Shown piece by piece: positions 1 through 7,216 of a DNA stretch of 37,723 bases. A model generated the notes under the pieces. The model ran no database searches. It was given only the letters and a program-made list of their open reading frames with translations, and was not told the origin of the DNA. The stretch covers positions 1 to 37,723 of the forward strand of contig CAJJCG010000085.1 of assembly GCA_905182615.1 (NCBI GenBank), given 5' to 3'. The DNA comes from Alphaproteobacteria bacterium UBA2964 (GTDB taxonomy: Bacteria; Pseudomonadota; Alphaproteobacteria; MPNO01; UBA2964). Both the position numbers and the translations under genes were made by a program. Each line of letters opens with the position of its first letter. The first letter of the stretch is position 1.

Positions 1-193
1 GCTGAGTGCCGCCCATGGTCTGCTTGCGCATTTGGACGCCAGGAGCGTGTTCAGAAACAGCTTTTGAAATTGTCGCCGTAATTTGCGACACGGCACCGGC
101 TTTCGTCGAACCAATACCGAAGGTCTGTGCAGATGCCGAAGCGGCCAGCCCAACCGCAGCAGCAGTTACGAGTGTCAAAGATACAAACTTCAT
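1..193 (-). CDS. TAXI-family TRAP transporter solute-binding protein, N-terminal part only
   Basis: This is the first 64 codons of a leftward gene that runs off the window. The start ATG at 191-193 follows an AGGGAGAG ribosome site. The product opens with a Sec signal peptide (MKFVSLTLV, then an Ala-rich stretch ending ASAQ, about residues 1-22). After it comes TFGIGSTKAGAVSQITATI, which resembles the start of the TAXI (TRAP-associated extracytoplasmic immunogenic) receptor fold, where a Gly-rich strand precedes the first helix. Such receptors bind a small organic acid in the periplasm and hand it to a fused TRAP membrane permease. The gene lies 97 nt downstream of the alpha/beta hydrolase on the same strand, so it may be the distal gene of that operon. 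The family call rests on about 60 residues only. Confidence 0.6.
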   Translation of the reverse strand, partial: MKFVSLTLVTAAAVGLAASASAQTFGIGSTKAGAVSQITATISKAVSEHAPGVQMRKQTMGGTQ

Positions 194-290
194 AACTCTC
201 TCCCTATAATTTAATGAAATGTTCTAATTCGCAATTGCCGGAATCTACACACCTGAGGCACTGCGTCAAACGAAACATCACGCTAAGAAT

Positions 291-1100
291 TTAGCTAACA
301 CCGCCCAGATAACTCGAAATTATTTTATTAAACAAGGGCGGGTTTTCTGTCGCCGAATAATGACCTACACCCGGAAGAAGACGGAATTGTGCATTTGGCA
401 GGGCGGCCTCTACCGATCGGCAAACTGGCTCCGGGGCAATGGGATCATCAGCGCCACATAAGACAAGAGCCGGAGCTATGATTGAGGTTGTATCTTCGAA
501 CAAATCTGCAGTGCTTAGCATATCTACGGCTTGGCAAAATCCAGCGGGATTGACCTTCGCCATAATGCTAACTGCCTTCTCTCGCGCCACTTCCGATACA
601 CTAGAACTCATGATTGCCGGCCCTTTTTCGCGGGCAAAGCGTTTCGGGCCCAAGGTTTTAAAAACTTCGAGCCGACCATTTTTCGCTATTTCTCTTGCTT
701 CGTCGTCGAGACCACCAAGGCCAGTCAGCCCATGGGCAAAAATGTAGCTTTTGATTCGGTCTGGATTTCGAACACAAAATCGCGCAGCAACTAGTGCTGC
801 AATCGATTGTCCCAAGACATGTACCTTTTCGACCGCGAGAACACCTAACAACGCCATCAAACTGTTGGCGTAATCATCAACGGTCGGAGCCGACGAATCG
901 AAACCATCCGATCCGCCATAGCCCGGCATGTCCCAAGCAATAACCCGATATCTATCACTTAATTGATCAAGCTGTTCCTCCCAGCTTTCCGAGCTACCAC
1001 CGATGCCGTGCAATAAGACGAGCGCATCACCCTCGCCTGCTTCACGCCAGGCGAGGACCTTGCCGGCTATCAGCGCAGTTTGAAGCGCCGGGGTCGGCAC
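291..1100 (-). CDS. Alpha/beta-fold hydrolase
   Basis: The 269-residue product has the full alpha/beta hydrolase layout. The oxyanion strand is LVLLHGIGGSSESW (28-40). The nucleophile elbow is G-Q-S-I-A with Ser99. The acid is at Asp219 (LCGADDP) and the catalytic His247 lies in GVGHYSA. No signal peptide is visible, so it should be cytoplasmic. The start is GTG at 1098-1100, five bases after the stop of the upstream dioxygenase-like gene, which implies co-transcription and translational coupling. The sequence resembles the C-C bond hydrolase / 3-oxoadipate enol-lactonase / esterase group, but substrate is not predictable. Its neighbours (PhyH-like oxygenase, TAXI receptor, UbiD pair) suggest breakdown of an ester, lactone or ring-cleavage product. 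Confidence 0.88.
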   Translation of the reverse strand: MPTPALQTALIAGKVLAWREAGEGDALVLLHGIGGSSESWEEQLDQLSDRYRVIAWDMPGYGGSDGFDSSAPTVDDYANSLMALLGVLAVEKVHVLGQSIAALVAARFCVRNPDRIKSYIFAHGLTGLGGLDDEAREIAKNGRLEVFKTLGPKRFAREKGPAIMSSSVSEVAREKAVSIMAKVNPAGFCQAVDMLSTADLFEDTTSIIAPALVLCGADDPIAPEPVCRSVEAALPNAQFRLLPGVGHYSATENPPLFNKIISSYLGGVS

Positions 1101-1105
1101 GACGA

Positions 1106-1930
1106 TCAGGCCACCGGATCCCGTTCTCCAGGGGCCTGCGAATTATACATCGTAGCCACCCGATCAAGTTCGGCCAGGCACACCGGATCCCAATCCTTCT
1201 TTGGTGTCATATCGACACCCCAATGCCCCTTATTATCTTCGCCGCGTAACACCATCGCCGATGCGCCGGGGAACCCCGTTTCTTTAATCGAGGGCGGCAC
1301 ATAATGAATGGACAGCCCAATCCGCCGGTCATCCGACTTGTTCGGCGCTGAGCCATGGACGCAGTCTTCCTTATGGAAAGAGAACTGTCCGGCTTTTAGT
1401 ATCATCGATTGAGATTTGGATTCATCAACACCAACAATGGTCTGCCCACGGGACAGCAGATTCTCTTCCGACTTCAATTCCACATGATTATAAATTCCCT
1501 GATTATGCGTGCCAGGAATAAAATCCATGCAGCCGCTTTCCAGATTGCTGTCGGAAATAGCGAGCCACGCCGTCAACGTATCCGGTGGCTCCAACCCGTA
1601 ATAGGTTGAGTCCTGATGCCAGGAAACAAACCCCGGGTCATGAGCTTCTTTCTGAAAGAAGCTCGACCCCCAGCAAAGAATGTCGGGACCAATTATATCT
1701 TCTACGGCATCCAACAGCTTGGGATGGGAAATGATGTCACACAAAAACGTAAACGGTAGATGCGCCTTTATCTTGCAGCGCTGCTGAATTTGACTTCCCA
1801 TTTCCACTTCAACTTCTTCGACCTTAGCACGTAATTGCGCCGCCTCAGCGGTCGTCAGCAGATCAATAGGCCCAACAAAGCCATCATTCTTATAGCTGTC
1901 GACCTGATCCTGAGTGAGGTTTTTAGGCAT
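1106..1930 (-). CDS. Phytanoyl-CoA dioxygenase (PhyH) family oxygenase
   Basis: The 274-residue product is an Fe(II)/2-oxoglutarate-type oxygenase of the PhyH family. The metal ligands are visible as the HxD pair in WHQDSTYYG (His105, Asp107) and a distal His192 in DCVHGSAPN. An arginine of the SDDRRIGLS segment (202-203) follows and would bind the 2-oxoglutarate carboxylate. The family hydroxylates or demethylates small molecules using O2. A GGAG ribosome site lies nine bases before the ATG. The gene is first in a leftward operon with the alpha/beta hydrolase and diverges from the UbiD pair across about 160 bp. The substrate is unknown; a role in the same catabolic route as the UbiD enzymes is inference from position. 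Confidence 0.87.
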   Translation of the reverse strand: MPKNLTQDQVDSYKNDGFVGPIDLLTTAEAAQLRAKVEEVEVEMGSQIQQRCKIKAHLPFTFLCDIISHPKLLDAVEDIIGPDILCWGSSFFQKEAHDPGFVSWHQDSTYYGLEPPDTLTAWLAISDSNLESGCMDFIPGTHNQGIYNHVELKSEENLLSRGQTIVGVDESKSQSMILKAGQFSFHKEDCVHGSAPNKSDDRRIGLSIHYVPPSIKETGFPGASAMVLRGEDNKGHWGVDMTPKKDWDPVCLAELDRVATMYNSQAPGERDPVA

Positions 1931-1992
1931 CCTTATACGCTCCGCAAAAAATTCTTAATTTTAATTTTCACACGCTAACCGCTTGGAAAAGA

Positions 1993-2003
1993 TTCTTCAA
2001 GAA
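1993..2003. promoter_or_regulatory. Small perfect inverted repeat in the divergent PhyH/UbiD intergenic region
   Basis: TTCTT-C-AAGAA is an 11-base perfect inverted repeat in the roughly 160 bp between the divergent dioxygenase and first UbiD genes. The location suits an operator, but a repeat this short can arise by chance and no regulator gene lies beside it. Confidence 0.2.
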
Positions 2004-2092
2004 CGCTCGGCTGGACGTCATGCGGTCGATGTTCTATCAGTATCCGCCCCTCTAATTTATTGAATTTCAGGCAACGAACGAGAGAACAGATA

Positions 2093-3643
2093 ATGACTGA
2101 GCAGACGGAATCTGGTGTAGAACGCAATCCTGTCGCCTTTGGCGATCTCCGGGGGTGGATAGACGCCCTGCGTAAGGAAGGTGAACTCGCCGAAATCGAT
2201 GCCGAAGTAAATTGGGACGTCGAACTCGGAAACATTATCCGCATGGGACAGGGAACCGGTCACGGTCCGGCCTTCCTATTTAACAACATCACGGATTATA
2301 ACGGCCCCGATGCTGTGTCCTCGCAAGTCTTCACCGGTGGACAGGGCAGCTATTCACGCCTCGCCATGATGTTTGGTCTGCCCCGTGACACGCCTGTTAA
2401 GGAGCTCGTCCAAGTCTGCCGGACCATTTTTAATAATCAAATCGCTCCCAACACGGTAAAAACTGGCGCCGTAAAGCAAAATATCCTTAAGGGTGATGAC
2501 ATCGATTTGCTGAAGTTCCCGATACCTAAATGGAACCGCGGCGATGGCGGGCGCTATGCCCTGACCTATGCAGGGTGTGTCACAAAAGACCCCGATAGCG
2601 ATGTCCATAATATCGGCATCTATCGCGGCATGGTTCACGACAAGGACCGGCTCGGCGTTTTGTTATGGCGGGCCCAAGGTTGGGGTACTCATTACGCCAA
2701 ACATATGGAACGTGGCGACAAGATGCCGGTGGCGTTTGTTATCGGCTGGGAACCCTCGATGGGCTTCACGGGTGGCGCACCAATTCCACGCTCGATTTCC
2801 GAATATGACATCATGGGCTCGATCCGCGGCAAGCCAGTCGATCTAGTCGATTGCGAAACCGTCCCATTACAAGTTCCAGCTGACGCTGAGATGGTCATCG
2901 AAGGGTGGATCTCAACCGACCCATCGACCTTTGAACCCGAAGGTCCCTATGCCGAGTTTACCGGCTATTATGCCCCTGACCGATCGCCGAAACATGTTGC
3001 ACAGGTCACCTGTATCACGCATCGCGACAAACCAATTTTCCGCGGATGCGTCGAAGGGGCCGTTCCGGGCAGCTATGGCGAGAATCCAATTATGAGCTCG
3101 GTCCAACGCTCAGCCACCGCCTGGAATGCTCTTGAGTCGGCTGGCGTCCCTGGCGTCGTTGATGTCTTTGGTATGCCCATACAGGCCTGCGTGAATACGG
3201 TTGTTTCAATCAACCAGACCTATCGCGGTCAGGCCAAGCAAGTGGCTGCCGCCTTGTGGGGCAACTCAGCATCTCACGTGCGCTACAAACATGTGACGGT
3301 CGTCGATGCCGATATTGATGTGCATGATTACGACGCCATCGACTGGGCAATGGCCTGGCGGTTCAATGCCGGAGAAGGCGATCTCCTTGTCTATCCGGAA
3401 AACTGGGGCGCCGGACTCGACCCCAGCGTCAGAGCACGGGACTCCAACGTTCATCTGTTCGGGACAGGCAAATGGCATCGGGTCCTCTTCGACTGCACGA
3501 TCAATCTGGATTACGAACCCGGTGAAGATGGGCAGCGCTATCCACCAACAGTTCACCCGGATGAAGCAGATGCCGGCCCGATTCGCGATCGCTGGGCTCA
3601 ACTTGGCATGACTAAGTGGGGCGATCCGCTGAAACCAGTATGA
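2093..3643 (+). CDS. UbiD-family prFMN-dependent (de)carboxylase, copy 1
   Basis: The 516-residue product belongs to the UbiD family, enzymes that use prenylated FMN to remove or add a carboxyl group on aromatic or alpha,beta-unsaturated acids. The catalytic triad is visible: Arg178 in HNIGIYRG, and Glu283 and Glu288 in PEGPYAEFTGYY. Length matches the family (about 450-520). An in-frame TTG at 2060 would add 11 residues. The ATG at 2093 is preferred because an AGAGA-type site (CGAGAGAAC) precedes it and the paralogue begins similarly. A second copy follows 85 bp downstream on the same strand. No UbiX prenyltransferase is present in the window, so cofactor must be supplied from elsewhere. It is not clearly the ubiquinone UbiD; its transporter-rich context points to catabolism. 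Confidence 0.9.
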   Translation: MTEQTESGVERNPVAFGDLRGWIDALRKEGELAEIDAEVNWDVELGNIIRMGQGTGHGPAFLFNNITDYNGPDAVSSQVFTGGQGSYSRLAMMFGLPRDTPVKELVQVCRTIFNNQIAPNTVKTGAVKQNILKGDDIDLLKFPIPKWNRGDGGRYALTYAGCVTKDPDSDVHNIGIYRGMVHDKDRLGVLLWRAQGWGTHYAKHMERGDKMPVAFVIGWEPSMGFTGGAPIPRSISEYDIMGSIRGKPVDLVDCETVPLQVPADAEMVIEGWISTDPSTFEPEGPYAEFTGYYAPDRSPKHVAQVTCITHRDKPIFRGCVEGAVPGSYGENPIMSSVQRSATAWNALESAGVPGVVDVFGMPIQACVNTVVSINQTYRGQAKQVAAALWGNSASHVRYKHVTVVDADIDVHDYDAIDWAMAWRFNAGEGDLLVYPENWGAGLDPSVRARDSNVHLFGTGKWHRVLFDCTINLDYEPGEDGQRYPPTVHPDEADAGPIRDRWAQLGMTKWGDPLKPV

Positions 3644-3691
3644 CCTCCAAGCGATACGGTTGACGAATAGCCGTCGCGGAATTATTACAAA

Positions 3692-3709
3692 CCATACGGT
3701 AGCGTATGG
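3692..3709 (+). promoter_or_regulatory. Perfect 7-bp hairpin between the two UbiD genes
   Basis: CCATACG-gtag-CGTATGG forms a perfect stem with a four-base loop, ending 19 bases before the second UbiD start codon. There is no T-run, so it is not a classic terminator. It could be an intercistronic RNA stem that sets relative expression or stability of the two cistrons, or a protein-binding site. Confidence 0.4.
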
Positions 3710-3728
3710 AAATTGAGAGAGTAGGATT

Positions 3729-5282
3729 ATGGCCGGACCAGACAACGATGTTGATACATTTGGTGGTGTTTCAAACAGACTGCAACCCAAAGCCTATGGC
3801 GATCTCCGCGAATGGATCGCGGCATTGCGGGACGAAGGTGAATTGCAGGAAATTGAAGCCGAGGTCGACTGGGATTGCGAACTCGGCACGGTAGCCCGAA
3901 AAGCATTCGGCACTGGCGAAGGCCCTGCCCTGCTGTTTAAAAACATCGGCGGCTATAACAGTGATGATGCTCGCTGCAGCCAACTCTTTACCGGCGGCAT
4001 GTCAAACTTCTCACGTATTGCCATGACACTGGGTCTGCCCAAGGACGCGTCGATCACTGACATGGTTCAGGCCACGCGTTATTATCTCGGCCAACGCGTG
4101 CCCCCTGTCGAAGTCGCCACCGGTCCGGTTAAAGAAAACATCGTCACCGGCGATGAAATCGACCTCTATGATTTTCCAATTCCGAAATGGCACCGTGAAG
4201 ACGGTGGCCGCTATATCAACACCTTCCAGGCCACGATCACGATGGACCCGGATACCGGCGTTCATAACCTCGGCATCTATCGCGGCATGCTGGGCCAGAA
4301 AGATACGCTGCCGGTTCTCCTGTGGCGCGCCCAGAACTGGGGCGTTCATTTCCAGAAATGGGCCGACCGCGGCATGAAAATGCCGGTTGCCCACGTCTAT
4401 GGCTGGGAACCCTGCATGCCTTACTGCGCTTCCGCACCCGTCCCGACTGGTGTTTCGGAATATGACGTCATGGGCGCTATCCGTGGCAAACCAGTCGAGC
4501 TCGTAAAATGCGAGACCAGTGACATCATGGTCCCGGCAAGCGCCGAACTGGTTATCGAAGGCTTTATCGATCCAGATCCCGCTACATTTGAGATGGAAGG
4601 CCCATTCGGCGAATATACCGGCTACTTTGGCGGCGATCAGGGACCAAAGCATGTCACCAAAGTGACGGCGATTACCCATCGCGACCAGCCAATTTTCCGC
4701 GGCACCCTTGAAGGTACTCTGCCTAAGATGCTGAATGAGAACAGCATCATGAGCTCGGTTCAGCGAGCTGGTGTTGCCTGGAATGTTTTGGAACGCGCCG
4801 GGGTCCCCGGTGTGACCGACGTGCATTGTTCCCCTGCCAATAACGGCACCACATTGTTTATCCAGCTCAACCAGACCTATCGCGGTCAGGCCAAGCAAGC
4901 AGCAGCAGCGATCTGGGGCTCAAACGCTTCTCATCTGCGTTACAAGCATATCTGGGTCGTTGATCAGGATATCGACATCCATGATTACGCTGCTGTCGAC
5001 TGGGCTTTTGCCTATCGTGTCAACGCTGCAGAAAACGACATTGTCTTCTTCCCGGACTCTTGGGGCTCCTTGCTTGATCCGTCTACACGCCTAAAGGATC
5101 GTGACCCAATGCTGTATGGGACTGGTAAGTGGTGCCGTGTGCTGATCGACGCGACGGTCAATCTCGATTTTGAGCCAGAAGAGCAATATAACGGCGAGCG
5201 CTATCCCGCCATGGTCACCCCACATAAGGAAGACATGGATAAGGTCAACGCACGCTGGAAAGAATACGGCTTCAAAGATTAA
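3729..5282 (+). CDS. UbiD-family prFMN-dependent (de)carboxylase, copy 2
   Basis: The 517-residue product is a clear paralogue of the upstream gene, sharing long identical blocks such as LNQTYRGQAKQ-type and GSIRGKPV-type segments. The catalytic residues are kept: Arg185 in HNLGIYRG, and Glu290 and Glu295 in MEGPFGEYTGYF. The ATG at 3729 follows a GTAGGA site. The N-terminal extension before the shared YGDLREWIAALR segment differs from copy 1. Retention of both active sites suggests either two related substrates or a hetero-oligomer rather than decay of one copy; the sequence cannot tell which. A weak stem-loop follows its stop. Confidence 0.9.
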   Translation: MAGPDNDVDTFGGVSNRLQPKAYGDLREWIAALRDEGELQEIEAEVDWDCELGTVARKAFGTGEGPALLFKNIGGYNSDDARCSQLFTGGMSNFSRIAMTLGLPKDASITDMVQATRYYLGQRVPPVEVATGPVKENIVTGDEIDLYDFPIPKWHREDGGRYINTFQATITMDPDTGVHNLGIYRGMLGQKDTLPVLLWRAQNWGVHFQKWADRGMKMPVAHVYGWEPCMPYCASAPVPTGVSEYDVMGAIRGKPVELVKCETSDIMVPASAELVIEGFIDPDPATFEMEGPFGEYTGYFGGDQGPKHVTKVTAITHRDQPIFRGTLEGTLPKMLNENSIMSSVQRAGVAWNVLERAGVPGVTDVHCSPANNGTTLFIQLNQTYRGQAKQAAAAIWGSNASHLRYKHIWVVDQDIDIHDYAAVDWAFAYRVNAAENDIVFFPDSWGSLLDPSTRLKDRDPMLYGTGKWCRVLIDATVNLDFEPEEQYNGERYPAMVTPHKEDMDKVNARWKEYGFKD

Positions 5283-5284
5283 AG

Positions 5285-5309
5285 TTTTTTCGCGATCTCG
5301 CGGAAAAGT
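5285..5309 (+). terminator. Weak terminator-like stem-loop after the UbiD pair
   Basis: A T-rich flank, CGCGA-tc-TCGCG, then GAAAA can fold into a short stem extended by a G-T wobble and T-A pairs, starting two bases after the second UbiD stop codon. The T-run on the 3' side is poor, so termination efficiency is doubtful. Confidence 0.3.
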
Positions 5310-5349
5310 TATCTTTAATTCAGAATTCGACCCCATATTCTGAGGCAAT

Positions 5350-5546
5350 AAGCATGCAATAGGAAGATTTGTAACCACCAAATTAAGCGTATGTCCGCTG
5401 CGCTCGCGAATTTCCTCAATAGCGACCTTTTGCGACCAATATTAGGTAAGCCAAAGTACAGCGCCGCTTATCACCACAAAACCAGCGACAACAATCGAAC
5501 GAACGATACGCCCAGACAGAGTCTGTCCTCTACCTTCTACAAAAGT
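5350..5546 (-). pseudogene. Remnant of a DctB-like sensor histidine kinase N-terminus
   Basis: The 338 bp between the second UbiD gene and tadA holds no intact gene, but the minus strand encodes a recognisable fragment. A hydrophobic helix (RIVRSIVVAGFVVISGAVLW) is followed by an in-frame TAA (plus-strand bases 5442-5444) and then YWSQKVAIEEIRERSGHTLN and LVVTNL. A membrane helix followed by an A-x-E-E-[IL]-R-x-R-S-x-x-x-L-x-L pattern is typical of the start of the periplasmic sensor domain of C4-dicarboxylate sensor kinases (DctB). No start codon remains, and all later domains are missing. I read this as a decayed, truncated kinase that may once have controlled the adjacent transporter genes. 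The assignment is by pattern only. Confidence 0.38.
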
Positions 5547-5620
5547 TCACCGTCCATCGCTATATTAGCCATCAACCCAGAACCGAGTTAGCCCATTCAC
5601 CGTCTAGTTATTCTACCGGG

Positions 5621-6091
5621 TTAGCGCCGCACTTCAAAAAATTCCTGCAACATTGTGCGGGACCGCAACTCATCAATGCCTCCATAGACATCAGGACGGT
5701 GGTGACAGGTCGGCTGGCTAAAGAAACGCGGACCACTCTCAACGCCACCACTTTTGGGGTCTGACGCCCCAAAATACAAACGTCTAATCCGGGCCATGGA
5801 GATAGCCGCAGCACACATGGCGCAGGGCTCAAGCGTAACATACAGATCGCAATCAACCAGCCGGGTCCCACCGTAGGTTTTAGCAGCCCCTTGCAAAACC
5901 AGCATTTCTGCATGGGCCGTCGCATCCCTCAGTTCTTCGGTCCGATTACCGGCCACGGCGAGGATTTCATTGCTCGTGGTATCCACAATGACAGCACCAA
6001 CAGGAACCTCCCCCCGCAACGCAGCTTCCGCCGCCTCAGCAAGGGCGATTTCCATATATTTTTGAGCGTGAGGAGGAACTGATCCAGTCAT
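5621..6091 (-). CDS. tadA: tRNA-specific adenosine deaminase TadA
   Basis: The 156-residue product is a zinc-dependent cytidine/deoxycytidylate-deaminase-fold enzyme that converts A34 to inosine in tRNA-Arg(ACG). The motifs are H60-A-E62 (zinc ligand and proton shuttle) and P89-C-A-M-C93 (two zinc cysteines), at the spacing seen in TadA. The reading frame stays open upstream to 6202, but MTGSVPPHAQKYMEIALAEA is chosen as the start because it gives the family's usual length of about 150-160 residues. No clear ribosome site was seen. It is separated from the upstream racemase-like gene by a hairpin that probably terminates that transcript. Confidence 0.88.
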   Translation of the reverse strand: MTGSVPPHAQKYMEIALAEAAEAALRGEVPVGAVIVDTTSNEILAVAGNRTEELRDATAHAEMLVLQGAAKTYGGTRLVDCDLYVTLEPCAMCAAAISMARIRRLYFGASDPKSGGVESGPRFFSQPTCHHRPDVYGGIDELRSRTMLQEFFEVRR

Positions 6092-6204
6092 GCGCGCAAG
6101 ATGCTGGCAGCGTTGGCAAGCGTCAAGAAAAACCGGTTTTTGATAGACGGGCGCTAGTTCAATGCATAGCCCTCTATCGAGGGCGCCGACCTCTGAAATC
6201 AAGA

Positions 6205-6229
6205 AAGGGCAGCCTACGAGGCCACCCTT
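6205..6229 (-). terminator. Probable terminator of the racemase-like gene
   Basis: Read on the minus strand, AAGGG-tg-GCCT-cgt-AGGC-tg-CCCTT followed by TCTT forms a two-part stem with a three-base loop. It lies about 57 bases past the stop codon of the leftward racemase-superfamily gene and before tadA. Confidence 0.5.
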
Positions 6230-6285
6230 CCCAAAACTGCTTTAAGCTCAAAGCAGACACTTACTTTATTACCTATTTAACCACC

Positions 6286-7023
6286 TTACTTAACCATCGG
6301 CGGCATTTCTTCAAGGAGCCGGCCATACCCTTCACGGGGTTCATTGATCGAAAGCCGTTTCTGGAACTCCCAGACCCGGGCAGTGACAGGAAAGACGATC
6401 GGAATACCGAGATCCTGTTCCAACATCGGAATAATCTTCAGAGCTTTCCAACCTGTCCCAAGCATATAGATGCCCTGAGCCCGTTTATGCTTTAGAGCCA
6501 GTTTTTTAATGAAGGAATATATCTCTTCGGACGACAGCGTCTGAACTTTATTGAAGGGCACATCGATGCCTTCCATGCCCAAAACGTCAAATCCTTCCTT
6601 TTTAAAATAATCTCCGAAGGTTTTGTTGATCTCACCTTGGAAATAGCTGGCGCCGACAAAGCGTTTGACCTTTAGAGCCTTTAAAGCCGCGACATGATTT
6701 GTGCCTGACGTAAATACCTGTGTCTTATGTTTACGTTCCCACCCACGAATTTTTTTGGCTTCTCCTTCATTGCCAAGCACCATGAACGGCGGCGCCCCCT
6801 CAGGATGAATAATGTCGCAGCCCTGCTCGGCGAGAATAGCGACCTTCTCGTCATAATCTTTCATCACCGCTTTGAATTCGGCTCGGTCACCGCGTGTAAT
6901 ATTGTTAAAGAGCGGGATAACCCCGATCCCTTCCGGCAATATCCGGATCATGTCTTCAAGACCACCCGGCCGCATGGTGGGTTTAATAATGCCTATAATG
7001 CCGCGCCAGCTAGAGAACGCCAT
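6286..7023 (-). CDS. Asp/Glu racemase / maleate isomerase superfamily protein lacking both catalytic cysteines
   Basis: The 245-residue product has the two-lobed layout of the maleate cis-trans isomerase / arylmalonate decarboxylase group (N-lobe GIIKPTMRPG; Rossmann-like strands ending DIIHPEGAPPFMVLG and GIYMLGTGWKAL). In characterised members the two loops carry a cysteine pair, or a Gly/Cys pair in arylmalonate decarboxylase. Here they read G-A-P-P (76-79) and G-T-G-W (189-192), and the only cysteine (Cys69) lies before the first loop. Either a different chemistry operates or it is a binding protein. A GGGGAGAG site precedes the ATG. It diverges from a TctC-type transporter gene across 193 bp, which suggests shared regulation and a small dicarboxylate ligand. 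Fold is confident, function is not. Confidence 0.72.
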   Translation of the reverse strand: MAFSSWRGIIGIIKPTMRPGGLEDMIRILPEGIGVIPLFNNITRGDRAEFKAVMKDYDEKVAILAEQGCDIIHPEGAPPFMVLGNEGEAKKIRGWERKHKTQVFTSGTNHVAALKALKVKRFVGASYFQGEINKTFGDYFKKEGFDVLGMEGIDVPFNKVQTLSSEEIYSFIKKLALKHKRAQGIYMLGTGWKALKIIPMLEQDLGIPIVFPVTARVWEFQKRLSINEPREGYGRLLEEMPPMVK

Positions 7024-7052
7024 GTCAAAACTCTCCCCTAAAATAATATTAT

Positions 7053-7065
7053 AATTGTTACAATT
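7053..7065. promoter_or_regulatory. Candidate operator, perfect inverted repeat AATTGT-t-ACAATT
   Basis: This 13-base perfect palindrome lies 30 bases upstream of the racemase-like start codon, in the divergent intergenic region shared with the TctC-like gene. TATAAT-like sequence overlaps on the minus strand (ATTATAATATTATTTT), so a bound protein could block that promoter. A second palindrome, GGTTAACC, lies at 7074-7081. No regulator gene is adjacent. Confidence 0.35.
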
Positions 7066-7171
7066 GTGCGAGTGGTTAACCGATGACGCAAGAGCTCACA
7101 AAAATTTATGCCCGCAAATTTAATTTTTTGACTATAATTTTAGCATTGCGATCCAGATCACAAGAAAACTA

Positions 7172-7186
7172 AGCGTCTGAGACGCT
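7172..7186 (+). promoter_or_regulatory. Perfect 6-bp hairpin in the leader of the TctC-like gene
   Basis: AGCGTC-tga-GACGCT lies 30 bases before the TTG start of the solute-binding protein gene and is followed by CTTAAT. It could be a short leader stem, an operator half-site pair or a weak attenuator. A TATAAT at 7132-7137 lies upstream and may be the -10 element. Confidence 0.3.
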
Positions 7187-7216
7187 CTTAATAAAAAATG
7201 ACTTAGGGAGATTACG

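Noticed and set aside
6-209. Plus-strand 67-residue frame at the left edge
   Set aside because: It is antisense to the TAXI receptor start, which has a signal peptide and a strong ribosome site.
3266-3790. Minus-strand 174-residue frame across the UbiD junction
   Set aside because: Antisense shadow with no motif or ribosome site.
4011-4898. Long minus-strand frame of 295 residues inside UbiD copy 2
   Set aside because: It lies wholly antisense to a gene with clear catalytic motifs and shows no recognisable protein family.
5391-5591. Plus-strand 66-residue frame in the UbiD-tadA gap
   Set aside because: The minus strand of the same stretch shows a better supported kinase remnant, and this frame has no ribosome site or motif.
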